Positions 35,659 through 45,367 of a stretch of DNA of 64,000 nt are shown piece after piece. The notes beneath the pieces are model-generated. The model saw only the letters and a list, made by a program, of their open reading frames with translations, was not told where the DNA came from and searched no databases. Source of the stretch: Marivirga harenae (GTDB lineage: Bacteria; Bacteroidota; Bacteroidia; Cytophagales; Cyclobacteriaceae); contig NZ_CP130565.1 in the NCBI RefSeq assembly GCF_030534335.1, forward strand, positions 4,113,501-4,177,500, given 5' to 3'. Position numbers and translations under genes: made by a program. Each line of letters starts with the position of its first letter. Position 1 is the stretch's first letter.

Positions 35659-36810
35659 ATGGAAAAAAGTAAAATCGTTCTCCCTTGCCCCCCTTTTATT
35701 GCACCTATCTTAAGACAGGAAATAGAATCTATAGGATACAAAATAACTCATGAAGGTCCTTTAGATGTTGCTTTGGAAGGTACCAGGAATGATTGTATGA
35801 AATTAAATCTACATTTAAGGACTGCTAATAAAGTACTTTTCTTGATCAAATCGTTCAAAGCCAACCATCCGGACAAATTATATCAACAACTCTATCAAAT
35901 AAAATGGGAAGATTATTTAGATGAGAACGGTTATTTATGTATCACTTCTTATGTAAATAATGAAAAGATATTGAATACGCAATTTGCTAATGTGAGAGTT
36001 AAAGATGCCATAGTTGATCGCTTAAAAGATAAGACTGGAGTGAGACCTGATTCTGGACCTTTAAGAAATCAAATGGTAGTATTCTTACATTGGATGGAAG
36101 ATCAAGTCTCGATCTATTTGGATACTTCTGGAGAAACTATTGCCAAGCATGGTTATAGAAAAATTCCAGGAAAAGCACCGATGATGGAATCTTTGGCAGC
36201 TGCTACGATTTTGGCATCCAATTGGACACCAAAACAAGCTTTTATTAATCCTATGTGTGGGTCAGGAACTTTAGCTATTGAGGCAGCTTGCATTGCCGCC
36301 AACAAAGCACCAGGACAAAGTCGTGAGAAATTTGGTTTTCATCATTTGAAAGGCTTTGACTTAGATTACTGGGAGAAGCTTAAAGAAGAGGCCGTTGCCA
36401 ATGAAAAAACAATTTCTTGTGAAATTATTGCAGGTGACAACAGCAGAATGGCTATTCAAGCCGCCAAGCAAAATGCAGAAGAGGCTGGAGTAGCTGATGC
36501 TATCAATTTCGAGAAAAAAGATTTTAGGGACAGTACTATACCAGAAGGTGAGGGAGTAGTATTTCTCAATCCTGAATATGGAGAAAGACTAGGTGATGAA
36601 CAGGACTTAGCAAATGTATATGCTCAAATCGGTGACTTTTTTAAGCGAGATTGCAAAGGTAAAACGGGCTATGTTTTTACAGGCAACCTGACTTTAGCCA
36701 AGAAAATCGGATTAAGAACAAAGAGAAGAATACCGTTTATGAATGCTAAAATCGAGTGTAGACTATTAGAGTATGAACTCTATGCGGGCACCAAAAAGGA
36801 TAAAGGCTAA
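35659..36810 (+). CDS. THUMP-containing class I rRNA methyltransferase (RlmL/UPF0020-like)
   Basis: A 383-residue SAM-dependent RNA methyltransferase. An N-terminal ferredoxin-like/THUMP part (about 1-160) is followed by a Rossmann methyltransferase with motif I NPMCGSGTLAIEAA (about 196-209). Motif IV is FLNPEYGER (about 302-310), where the family usually has NPPYG. It resembles the N-terminal half of E. coli RlmL, which makes m2G2445 in 23S rRNA; there is no fused RlmK domain. The following DUF2157 gene is 42 bp away on the same strand. Confidence 0.88.
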   Translation: MEKSKIVLPCPPFIAPILRQEIESIGYKITHEGPLDVALEGTRNDCMKLNLHLRTANKVLFLIKSFKANHPDKLYQQLYQIKWEDYLDENGYLCITSYVNNEKILNTQFANVRVKDAIVDRLKDKTGVRPDSGPLRNQMVVFLHWMEDQVSIYLDTSGETIAKHGYRKIPGKAPMMESLAAATILASNWTPKQAFINPMCGSGTLAIEAACIAANKAPGQSREKFGFHHLKGFDLDYWEKLKEEAVANEKTISCEIIAGDNSRMAIQAAKQNAEEAGVADAINFEKKDFRDSTIPEGEGVVFLNPEYGERLGDEQDLANVYAQIGDFFKRDCKGKTGYVFTGNLTLAKKIGLRTKRRIPFMNAKIECRLLEYELYAGTKKDKG

Positions 36811-36852
36811 AAATATTTTTTCTAATCTAAATCCTAACTTCTATATTTAATA

Positions 36853-37881
36853 ATGCAAATCAGCAAAAAGGAAAAAGATACCATCAATAAAGCAATTATT
36901 TATTGGAAGTCAAGCGGTTTGATAGACGAACCAAAGGCCCAAGAACTTGATAAAAGTATAAAAATAAAAGCTTTCAATTGGCAATCATTGGCTTACTATT
37001 CATTTCTTTTTGCTGTGGTCAGTTTGTTAATCGCTGTTGTTAGCGTCTTTGCTGATAAAGCTTTACTGGATTTAATCGACTCTTTAATTTCTACTTCTTA
37101 CGTAACCAAATCGATTACTTTTCTGCTTTTAAGTGTTCTATGTTTTTGGTTTGATTACCGATACAACTTAAAGAAGGTACGAAAAAAATATAGTAAAGAG
37201 ATTTTTGCATTTTTTGGGTGCATTTTTTTAGCCATAGCTACGGGATTGATAAGTTTCATATTTGGGATGGAGGAAAATCCTGGAATTTTTATTTTAGGCT
37301 TATCTTCCGTTTACTTTATTTTGGCGGTGATTAGAAGTAAAGAATTACTTTGGCTATTTGGAATTACAGCCCTTGTTCTTGCCTTTGGAGCCATCACTCA
37401 TAATCTAGGAAAAGATAATTATTTGTTTATCGGAATGAATTTCCCCATGCGTTTTACAATTTTGGGTGCACTAATTTTAATTGTTACTTACTTCATTAAA
37501 CTTTCAGAAAAGCTGAAACCATTTTTAGAACCTACTTATTGGAGTGGACTAATAATTTTCTTTTTGGCACTATGGTTTTTGACGATTTTCGGAAATTACA
37601 GCAGCTATGATAAATGGTTAGAAATTAGACAGTTTCATTTGTGGTGGTACAGCTTAGTTCTTTTATTAGCCAGTTTTGGAGCAATTATAATAGGAATCAA
37701 GAGAGAGGACAGCCTACTTAAAAATATAGGAATTTCGTTTATCTTCCTAAATCTATATACACGTTATTTCGAATACTTCTGGGATGAATTACATAAGGCA
37801 TTATTCTTTGGAATAATAGCTATATCATTTTGGTTGATAGGGAAAAAGGCAGAAAAAATATGGGATAAGGAAGTTAAATAA
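36853..37881 (+). CDS. DUF2157-type multi-spanning membrane protein
   Basis: A 342-residue protein. A soluble N-terminal stretch (about 1-40, INKAIIYWKSSGLIDEPKAQEL) is the usual DUF2157 lead helix pair. Nine or ten transmembrane helices follow to residue about 335, with short basic loops (RYNLKKVRKKYSKE). The function of DUF2157 is unknown. It is 42 bp downstream of the RNA methyltransferase and ends 5 bp from the convergent kinase gene. Confidence 0.75.
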   Translation: MQISKKEKDTINKAIIYWKSSGLIDEPKAQELDKSIKIKAFNWQSLAYYSFLFAVVSLLIAVVSVFADKALLDLIDSLISTSYVTKSITFLLLSVLCFWFDYRYNLKKVRKKYSKEIFAFFGCIFLAIATGLISFIFGMEENPGIFILGLSSVYFILAVIRSKELLWLFGITALVLAFGAITHNLGKDNYLFIGMNFPMRFTILGALILIVTYFIKLSEKLKPFLEPTYWSGLIIFFLALWFLTIFGNYSSYDKWLEIRQFHLWWYSLVLLLASFGAIIIGIKREDSLLKNIGISFIFLNLYTRYFEYFWDELHKALFFGIIAISFWLIGKKAEKIWDKEVK

Positions 37882-37886
37882 TTTAT

Positions 37887-40800
37887 CTACTCTGTCAAGA
37901 TTCTCTGATAATGGGGGATAGGTAATTCAATTCTGAAACTAGCTGGCTTGTCATCTTCTAGATGTATCTCCCCTCCTAATTTAGAAACCGCCAGCTTTAC
38001 ACTATACAGGCCAAGACCAATTCCTCGCTTGTGCTCAGTAGCCACAAAAAACATATTGAAAATTTGATCCTTCAGTTCTGGGTCAATACCTAAACCGGAA
38101 TCTTTAAATACGATTTGATAAGCATTTTCTTTTGAGTTTTTAGTAAACTCAATTGATATTTTAGGCTTTTCTCCCCTCTTAGTAAACTTAATGGAGTTAT
38201 TAATCAAGTTCGAAAAGACCACCTTTATATGCGTTGAGTCTGTTAAAATTTCATAATCATCAGTTTTCAACTCAATGTCAATGAATTGTTGCCATTCCTC
38301 ATTGTCAGGTATATTCTCTTTAGATGCTTCAATAATTAAATCGCGGATATTGTAAACTTGCACTTCAACTTTTTGCAGCTTCAGTTTATTAATTTTTTGA
38401 AGGTTAAATAAAATATTATTCATCCTTTCTGCAGTTTCGTTTACTTTGTTAAAATAAAACTTGGAAGCTTCTTCATCAGTCTCTTTCATAGCCAAGTAGC
38501 AAAGTCCTAAAATTGTTGAAACTGGACCTTTTAGATCATGGGCTGCTCGATAGAAGAACGTATCAAACTCATGTTTAGCTATTTTCAAATCATTATTAGC
38601 TTCCCTGAGTTCCTTAGTTCTCTCGTCAACCATTTCTTCTAGTTGAAGATTACTTAATTTCAAATCATCATTTTGCTTTTGAATAATAGCATTTTTATAT
38701 TCTATTTCTTTATTCTGTTCTGAAATTTCTTCTTTTTGGTGAATCACTAATGACTGATTCTCTATTAGACTTTTATTTGCATCCTCTAGTTCTAAAGTTC
38801 TTTCTTCTACTTTAGATTGTAACTTTCTCCTTTGGCTTTTCAAAAACCGAATTCGTAATTGTATATAAGTTAATAGAAGAATTAAGACTGCTATAATAGT
38901 AAGCACTCTAAACCAGGTAGTGGACCAGAATGGAGGGTCAACCTTGATATAAATTTCCTTTACTTTACTAGACCATTTACCATCTGCATTGGTCCCTCTA
39001 ATCTTTAAATTGTACTCTCCATCTGGTAAATTTGTAAAGGAAAAATGTCTTCTGTTTTTATTATAGATCCAGTCCTTATCAAACCCCTCCAAAAAATAAG
39101 CATATTCAATTTTATCATCGGAACTTAGATCCGTTGTGGCAATTTCCATTGACAACAAATAATCTTGGTGATCTAATAATAAAGAATCAACTGTAAAGTC
39201 TGTGATAGTCTTTTTACCATTTTCACTTACTATATCAATTTCGACAATATTAATGCCAGGCTGAAAGTAACTACTTTTTATTTCACTTGGATCAAAAACA
39301 TTTAGACCATTGAATCCGCCAGCAAAAATTCTTCCGTCCTTAAGAGTGGTTATAGATCTTCGGACAAATTCCTCTCCCTGCAACCCATCCGAAACATCGT
39401 AATTTTTAAATTCTTCCGTTCTTGGATTAAAAAAGGAAATACCCTTATAGGTCGTGATCCAAAGATTTCCCTGTAGGTCTTCAGTAATACCTGTTATATT
39501 GTTATTCACTAATCCATCTTCTTTCGTATAGGATTTAAAAATAATGCTTTCATTAGATTCTATCATCTTCGCAAAACCACCACCACCAGTACCAATCCAG
39601 ATATCTTGATTACTGTCTTCTTCAATAGTTCTTATAACATTATAATTAATACTATTAGTATCATTTTTATTATATCTGAAATGTTGAAAATCATCAGTAT
39701 TTGGTCTGTATAGATCTAATCCAAAATCAGTTGCAAGCCAAATTCGCTCTTTACTATCAACTAATATTTTATGAACTCTATTATTCGAGAGAGAATTTGA
39801 TTGATTTGAATCATGAAGGTAATTTTTAAAGCTCTCAGTTTCTTTGTCAAAAACAGCTAGCCCTCCATCTCCCAGTAAACCTATCCAAAGTTTACCATCA
39901 GGCGCCTCGGCAATACTTTCAATAAAATTTGTCGTGATTGAATTTGTATCTTCTTCGATATGCATATATGATTTCAATTCCCCTGTATCTCTGTTATACT
40001 TCGATAAGCCAAAATTCCATAATCCTACCCATAAAAGACTTTCAGAATCTTCGAAGACTACCCAACCCCTGTCATCAGGAAGTCCCGAATTACTACTGAT
40101 GATTTGCTGGAATTTGAGTTGTCCCTCTTCTTCAATTACAACATCGATACCGGCATCGTTTGCTACATAAATATCTCCTTCACTATCCTCGAAAATATAA
40201 TTTACTGCATCATCCGAAATACTATATGGATCTTTTTCATTCGGTTGATACAAGTCAAACTTCTTTTGATTCAAATTGAATGAGGATATCCCCCCTCCAT
40301 GAGTACCCAGCCAATAATTTGAAGAATTGTCCTGAAATATTTCCACTACATTGTTGGAGGGTAATGCTTTAAGATTGTACTTTTCTTCTTGAAAGTGATA
40401 TTTTGTTTCGAAGTTTTGATCTACATAAAAAAGACCAGAACCGAAGGTACCTAACCACACTCCTCCTTCCTCATTGGGGTAAATTTTTCGTGCATAAACT
40501 GAATTTTCACCTTTGAATTTCAAGTCAATTGATTCGAATTCCTGGGAGTTTTCAGTTCTATAAAATAATCCTCCAAATTTAGTAGCTACCCAAAGCGTGC
40601 CATTGGAATCAAAAAACAAATCCCTAATATCATCATCCGAAAGCCCATTATCTCCTTTCAAAAATTGCTGAACTTCAAAGGTCTTCACATTGACTTTATG
40701 TAAGCCTTCCCGAGTACCCACCCAAATTTCTTCATCATTTCTAGCTTTTGAAATGCTGTAAACAACAGGATTATGAAGTTTAGGAAATGTTTTTGAAGTA

Positions 40801-41297
40801 GTTTTAAGATTCGTGAATTCCTCAGTAATGATGTTAAATTTATTCAAACCCTTTTTTGTACCTATCCAAAAGATGGAATCAGATAACTGAAAAATAGTAT
40901 AGATTACATTATCACTAATAGAGTTTCTAGAATTATCATAAGTAAAATGCTCAAATGAAGACTTTTTATCAAATTTATTTAATCCACCACCGTAAGTAGC
41001 AATCCATAAATTCCCCTTATTGTCCTCTATTATATCCTTTACATAATTATTACTTAAGCTTGTGGAATCATCAATTTTATAGTTATACGATACAAAATTC
41101 TGTCCATCAAACCTATTAAGACCGTCTTGCGTTCCAAGCCATAAAAAACCACTATTCCCTTGATAAATGGCTTCAACAATATTTTGCGACAGTCCATCAT
41201 TTACCGTTAAAGTTCTAAAATCTGTATTTTTTAGCTGATTCTGTGCAAATAGCTGGAAGGTTAAAAATTGTACTATTAACAGATATAAAAATTTCAT
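37887..41297 (-). CDS. Reg_prop/Y_Y_Y sensor histidine kinase
   Basis: A 1136-residue membrane sensor. A signal peptide (about 1-18) opens a periplasmic part with about 12 two-component-propeller repeats (for example GFLWLGTQDGLNRFDG, GNLWIATYGGGLNKFD) forming two seven-blade propellers to about residue 690, then a Y_Y_Y domain (about 700-775). One transmembrane helix (about 785-806) leads to a coiled coil (about 810-905). The kinase core has FYRAAHDLKGP with the phospho-accepting His (about 919), SNLINNSIKFTKRG (N box), DSGLGI and GIGLGLYSVK (G boxes). It lacks the receiver and AraC domains of Bacteroides hybrid systems, and no response regulator gene is adjacent. Confidence 0.95.
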   Translation of the reverse strand: MKFLYLLIVQFLTFQLFAQNQLKNTDFRTLTVNDGLSQNIVEAIYQGNSGFLWLGTQDGLNRFDGQNFVSYNYKIDDSTSLSNNYVKDIIEDNKGNLWIATYGGGLNKFDKKSSFEHFTYDNSRNSISDNVIYTIFQLSDSIFWIGTKKGLNKFNIITEEFTNLKTTSKTFPKLHNPVVYSISKARNDEEIWVGTREGLHKVNVKTFEVQQFLKGDNGLSDDDIRDLFFDSNGTLWVATKFGGLFYRTENSQEFESIDLKFKGENSVYARKIYPNEEGGVWLGTFGSGLFYVDQNFETKYHFQEEKYNLKALPSNNVVEIFQDNSSNYWLGTHGGGISSFNLNQKKFDLYQPNEKDPYSISDDAVNYIFEDSEGDIYVANDAGIDVVIEEEGQLKFQQIISSNSGLPDDRGWVVFEDSESLLWVGLWNFGLSKYNRDTGELKSYMHIEEDTNSITTNFIESIAEAPDGKLWIGLLGDGGLAVFDKETESFKNYLHDSNQSNSLSNNRVHKILVDSKERIWLATDFGLDLYRPNTDDFQHFRYNKNDTNSINYNVIRTIEEDSNQDIWIGTGGGGFAKMIESNESIIFKSYTKEDGLVNNNITGITEDLQGNLWITTYKGISFFNPRTEEFKNYDVSDGLQGEEFVRRSITTLKDGRIFAGGFNGLNVFDPSEIKSSYFQPGINIVEIDIVSENGKKTITDFTVDSLLLDHQDYLLSMEIATTDLSSDDKIEYAYFLEGFDKDWIYNKNRRHFSFTNLPDGEYNLKIRGTNADGKWSSKVKEIYIKVDPPFWSTTWFRVLTIIAVLILLLTYIQLRIRFLKSQRRKLQSKVEERTLELEDANKSLIENQSLVIHQKEEISEQNKEIEYKNAIIQKQNDDLKLSNLQLEEMVDERTKELREANNDLKIAKHEFDTFFYRAAHDLKGPVSTILGLCYLAMKETDEEASKFYFNKVNETAERMNNILFNLQKINKLKLQKVEVQVYNIRDLIIEASKENIPDNEEWQQFIDIELKTDDYEILTDSTHIKVVFSNLINNSIKFTKRGEKPKISIEFTKNSKENAYQIVFKDSGLGIDPELKDQIFNMFFVATEHKRGIGLGLYSVKLAVSKLGGEIHLEDDKPASFRIELPIPHYQRILTE

Positions 41298-41405
41298 AAT
41301 TGGTTCATTCAGATATTAAAGTAGTATAATATCTGCATAAAATCAATCATTTTCGATTAACAGTTGCTTCAGCTCTACAAAGTTAGATTGTATTATTTCG
41401 GAATT

Positions 41406-42275
41406 CTACAATTCTGAGGCTTTATCCAAAACCTTCTTAATCAATTCGTCTATAGTTTTATCGGAATTTTTTGAAAACTGATGTGTCATTCTGTTTGCTA
41501 CTATTGCATTGCAACTCAAAACCTCGTGGCCAAGCAATCTTCCCATAGCATAATATCCAGCAGTTTCCATTTCGAAATTAGTCAACCATAAATCTCCGTA
41601 ATGAAACATTGATAACTTGTCTGCTATGTCAGGAAATCGTATCGGAGTACGCAATTGTCTACCTTGAGGAGCGTAGAAACCGGGACAAGTCACAGTATTT
41701 CCTATATTCATCTCTTCTGAAAAATGTTTGAGTAAACTGGATGACCCTTCTACGCAATAAGGTCGGAATGGTAAATTAATTTCCAATTGAAAAGCAGACT
41801 CAACATTGGATTCTGCCTCCGTCCTTTCCAATGGATAAAAGTGCATCAAAGTATCCAAACCTATTGCAAACTGTGAAGCTAATAATGAGTCAACTGGCAA
41901 GTCTTGCTGCAAACCTCCTGATGTCCCAATTCTAATAATTTTTAATGCCTTTTTCTTAGTTTTGTCCACCCTTTTTTTAAGATTGATGTTGGCAAGAGCA
42001 TCCAATTCGGTCATCATTATTTCTACATTATCAGTGCCCATTCCCGTGGACATTACAGTAAGTTTCCTTCCCTTATAAGTACCTGTATGAGTGATAAACT
42101 CTCTTTTGTTCATCTCAAAAGTGATTTTATCAAAATACTGACTCACCTTGTGCACACGGGATGGATCACCAACTGTTAGAATCACATCTGAAATATCCTG
42201 AGGCTTTAAACTTAAATGATAAACGGAACCGTCTTTATTCAAAATTAATTCTGACTCAGGATATTTTTTCTCCAT
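41406..42275 (-). CDS. Nucleoside phosphorylase, uridine phosphorylase-like
   Basis: A 289-residue NP-1-family phosphorylase that cleaves nucleosides with phosphate to base and pentose-1-phosphate. Phosphate contacts are expected in ILTVGDPSRVHKV (about 33-45) and IRIGTSGGLQQDL (about 112-124); the ribose/base pocket in NFEMETAGYYAMGRLLG (about 234-250). The overall sequence resembles uridine phosphorylase more than purine nucleoside phosphorylase, but base specificity is not certain. It is monocistronic. Confidence 0.85.
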   Translation of the reverse strand: MEKKYPESELILNKDGSVYHLSLKPQDISDVILTVGDPSRVHKVSQYFDKITFEMNKREFITHTGTYKGRKLTVMSTGMGTDNVEIMMTELDALANINLKKRVDKTKKKALKIIRIGTSGGLQQDLPVDSLLASQFAIGLDTLMHFYPLERTEAESNVESAFQLEINLPFRPYCVEGSSSLLKHFSEEMNIGNTVTCPGFYAPQGRQLRTPIRFPDIADKLSMFHYGDLWLTNFEMETAGYYAMGRLLGHEVLSCNAIVANRMTHQFSKNSDKTIDELIKKVLDKASEL

Positions 42276-42396
42276 GTTAATTTTTATTAATGTGGTAATT
42301 CATTCAACTTCTGATTCAAGCATTCAGACTTTTTTTAAAATCTACTGAAGCTTAGATCTTTTAGGTCCAAGAGAAAGTAAGTGACCTTCTCTATAG

Positions 42397-43368
42397 TTAT
42401 TTCGTTTTTTCCAATTTTCCTTGAAATCCCTTATATGGATCATATCCGTTGGTATTCTTTTGATAATAACCAGTTCCGTTATATTCTCTCTTTTCTGGAT
42501 GTTCTTTACACTCCTCTGAACAAGCTCCTTCCATTTCCCATCCACATTTCTCACAAATCGGCACATGTACATTACAATCAGGATTAGCACAATTGACCAT
42601 CCTGTCTGAATGCGTCCCGCAAACAAAGCATTGCGAGACTACTTTTGGATTAATTTTGTTTACATCCACTGAAAGTCTATTATCAAAAACATAACATTTC
42701 CCTTCAAAGTCTTCACCATCGGCTTCTAAACCGTATTTTATAATTCCACCATGTAATTGATGAACGTTTTCAAATCCCTGCTCTAGTAAAAATGCACTTG
42801 CTTTTTCACATTTAATTCCACCAGTGCAATAAGTGACAATCTTCTTGTCTTTAAATTGCTCTAGTTCATTAATCTTATCAGGAAAGTCTCTAAAATTCTC
42901 TATGTCTAAAGTTACAGCATTCTTAAATCGCCCTAATTCATGTTCATAATTAGAACGAACATCCAAAATCACGATATCTTCCTGATTTTTAATCATCTCT
43001 CTGAACTGTTCGGGCTCAACATAAGCTCCAGTTCTCTTTCGAGGATTGATGTGCGAAAGGCTTGAATGCACTATTTCAGGCTTATGCCTCACATTTAACT
43101 TTTTGAAGGTATGCTCAGGATGAAAATCCTCTTTGAAATCAGTATCCGCAAAACGAGAGTCCGCTTTTACCCTTTTCATATACTCGTCTACATTTTCAGT
43201 GCTTCCTGATACCGTACCGTTTAATCCTTCCTTTGAGACAATAATTCTCCCTCTTAAGTCCAGCTCCAAACACATCAAATGATGCTCATCTCTAAACAGA
43301 TCAGGATTCTCAATCTCTGCGTAGCAGTAATAAAGTATTACTTTGTAATTATTTTCTGTATTGTCCAT
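42397..43368 (-). CDS. trhO: Rhodanese-type tRNA uridine(34) hydroxylase
   Basis: A 323-residue TrhO/YceA protein that makes 5-hydroxyuridine at the wobble position of tRNA. The N-terminal domain shows VSKEGLNGTVSGS (about 39-51). The rhodanese domain (about 120-230) has ILDVRSNYEHELGRF and the active-site loop TYCTGGIKCEKASAFL with the catalytic Cys near 185. The C-terminal region is Cys-rich (CFVCG, CANPDC, CEKCG, CSEEC), probably binding zinc. A 94-codon frame overlapping its 3' half on the same strand is only a shadow. The upstream acyltransferase gene is 46 bp away, so co-transcription is possible. Confidence 0.93.
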   Translation of the reverse strand: MDNTENNYKVILYYCYAEIENPDLFRDEHHLMCLELDLRGRIIVSKEGLNGTVSGSTENVDEYMKRVKADSRFADTDFKEDFHPEHTFKKLNVRHKPEIVHSSLSHINPRKRTGAYVEPEQFREMIKNQEDIVILDVRSNYEHELGRFKNAVTLDIENFRDFPDKINELEQFKDKKIVTYCTGGIKCEKASAFLLEQGFENVHQLHGGIIKYGLEADGEDFEGKCYVFDNRLSVDVNKINPKVVSQCFVCGTHSDRMVNCANPDCNVHVPICEKCGWEMEGACSEECKEHPEKREYNGTGYYQKNTNGYDPYKGFQGKLEKTK

Positions 43369-43414
43369 AATCTCCTCCTTAGTGTAAATAAGGTGATTTT
43401 ATATTTGTAATTAA

Positions 43415-44056
43415 TTATTTTTCAATCGTTTGAGCAGGATTTCCAAAAACAGTCTCTCCGTCTTTGACATCTCTAATTACTACTGAGCCTGCCCCAATGT
43501 TTGCTTTCTTGCCTATTTTTACTCCTGATACAACAGTGACTCCGGAACCGATAAAAGTTTCATCTCCAACTACAACACCACTATTCAACTGTGAACCTGC
43601 ACCAACTTGTACATAGTCTCCAAGCTCTACATTATACTCAATTAAAACACCTGAGTGTATCAAGCAATGATTTGGTACTTTCGAATACGCCCCCAAAACA
43701 GCTCTTGCGTTAACGAAATTTCCATATCCTAAATGCGCTGAATTCGAGACAATTGCCTGGGCATGAATTGCATTTGCGGGCATTGTTTTTCTACGGTCAT
43801 TTAGCATTTTAGTGATCTTTTTTCGTGCCTTCATATTGTCTTCCGCCACAAAAGCATCACACTTTTTGCCAATGTATTTTAAATAACCATCATCATCTGT
43901 TTCTCCTAAAACAGATACGAAATCAATCTCAGTCCCATGCATCTCCTTGTCATCATCCAAAAAGCAATAAATTTCAACATTATTACTTTTAAATATTTCA
44001 GCAACAGATGGCCCTATTCCTTTAGCTCCTAAGATTATTACTGGTTTTTTATCCAT
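43415..44056 (-). CDS. NeuD/PglD-type hexapeptide acyltransferase
   Basis: A 213-residue sugar O- or N-acyltransferase-like protein. The N-terminal Rossmann-like part starts KPVIILGAKGIGPSVAEIF and binds the sugar nucleotide in relatives. The C-terminal part (about 100-205) is a left-handed beta-helix with hexapeptide repeats (SAHLGYGNFVNARAVLG, VGDETFIGSGVTVVSG, KIGKKANIGAGSVVI) and a catalytic-type His in NAIHAQAIVS. The family acetylates sialic acid or bacillosamine precursors, but no partner biosynthetic gene is adjacent, so the substrate is open. Confidence 0.85.
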   Translation of the reverse strand: MDKKPVIILGAKGIGPSVAEIFKSNNVEIYCFLDDDKEMHGTEIDFVSVLGETDDDGYLKYIGKKCDAFVAEDNMKARKKITKMLNDRRKTMPANAIHAQAIVSNSAHLGYGNFVNARAVLGAYSKVPNHCLIHSGVLIEYNVELGDYVQVGAGSQLNSGVVVGDETFIGSGVTVVSGVKIGKKANIGAGSVVIRDVKDGETVFGNPAQTIEK

Positions 44057-44116
44057 ATTTGATTTTTAGAATTGCAAAGTTAAGGCTAATTAATGCCTTG
44101 CGCAATAAAGCGCTTC

Positions 44117-45367
44117 CTATTTTAAGTTAACTTTATATTTATTTAAGGTCATCAAAACTAATAACCACAAAAACGGCATATATGCCACCTCATACCGAAT
44201 TAAAGTCCCAAAATTGGGTGTTGCTAAAGATAGGACTGAAGATAAAATTGACGAATAAATAAGAATAGCTATCCCCCACCATTTTTCAGTTTGATTAAAT
44301 TTCATTTTAAAAGAAAGGAAACTTGCAATAAGAACTAGAACAGTAAAAACTCCCTTCTCTATAGCCCACAGCATGGAAAAGGCATTGAATGATTCCCAAA
44401 CCAACGGCCTGAAAACACCAGTGAACCAAGCCAAAGGAAGGTTCTTTATAAAAAATAAAATGTTATTTTCTGTATTTTGAAAATGAATAATAGCGACAGA
44501 CGAATTTCTAGCTATTACATCGTGACTAATTCGAACCAATTCAAAAAATCGACCGCTATTAAAAACGGGATGCATAAGAGCCATACCTAAACCACCAATG
44601 ATCAATAGGGCCAAAAAGAGCGCTATTTTCGTTCGAAATCTGAATTTGCTCAAAAAGTTAGATTGACTAAAAAAAAGTGCTAAACATAATATAGGAATCA
44701 ATACAATTGGGACATAATATTTTACTTGCCAAAGAACTAAAAGACATACCAAGATTGGCATCGAATAAATCCAGTTCTTGTAATTATTTTTCCACATTAG
44801 AACAGCATATCCTAAACCATAAATCGACATAGTCATTAGGCTTTCTTTCAACAAACCTGAACTCCAAAATGTAATGGAGGGAATAAAAAGCAAGGCAACA
44901 TAAATAGCACGTTTCTGCATTCTGCAACATTTTCCCAATTGATAAGCAAAACCCCACGTTGCTAAACCCGAAAAGAAACTTAAGTAAATACTCATAGTGA
45001 AATAATTACCTTGTGAAAAAGCATATAAAAAACTAATGCATCTTACAAAGAAGAAAGTTCTTGGCTCATATTGAGCGGAGAATTCGGCTAATGATAAATT
45101 CAGAGGGGAGAATCCTACCCATGAAGAAAAGGAAATTCGATCTCCGTGGAAATATTGGAAAAGGACTTCAGCCTGCTCGTAAAAGTAAATAGTATCACCA
45201 ATCCCCCCGTAAAATGACCAATACAAAAAACCAATTAAGATGCCACAACAGATTTTTAGAAGAGAAAAAGTGAAAAACACCATTTTATCATCACCATTCG
45301 CTGTTTTTCGATATATCAAAACAAAAATTGTAGATATAAGCAAAATATGAAAGAAAACTGTCATCAT
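44117..45367 (-). CDS. Polytopic membrane protein, glycosyltransferase/polymerase-like
   Basis: A 416-residue protein with about 11-12 transmembrane helices. ATG 45367 is preferred because it overlaps the stop of the upstream DUF2851 gene in an ATGATGA, whereas the longest frame runs 18 codons into that gene. Large loops with GGIGDTIYFYEQAEVLF and LLKESLMTMSIYGLG recall GT-C glycosyltransferases and O-antigen polymerases, including an Asp/Glu-bearing first loop. I cannot name the family with certainty. It is translationally coupled to DUF2851. Confidence 0.65.
   Translation of the reverse strand: MMTVFFHILLISTIFVLIYRKTANGDDKMVFFTFSLLKICCGILIGFLYWSFYGGIGDTIYFYEQAEVLFQYFHGDRISFSSWVGFSPLNLSLAEFSAQYEPRTFFFVRCISFLYAFSQGNYFTMSIYLSFFSGLATWGFAYQLGKCCRMQKRAIYVALLFIPSITFWSSGLLKESLMTMSIYGLGYAVLMWKNNYKNWIYSMPILVCLLVLWQVKYYVPIVLIPILCLALFFSQSNFLSKFRFRTKIALFLALLIIGGLGMALMHPVFNSGRFFELVRISHDVIARNSSVAIIHFQNTENNILFFIKNLPLAWFTGVFRPLVWESFNAFSMLWAIEKGVFTVLVLIASFLSFKMKFNQTEKWWGIAILIYSSILSSVLSLATPNFGTLIRYEVAYMPFLWLLVLMTLNKYKVNLK

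Noticed and set aside
42342-42626. 94-codon ORF on the minus strand near the end of trhO
   Set aside because: It overlaps the Cys-rich 3' end of trhO in another frame, and its sequence is a frame-shifted reading of that conserved region.
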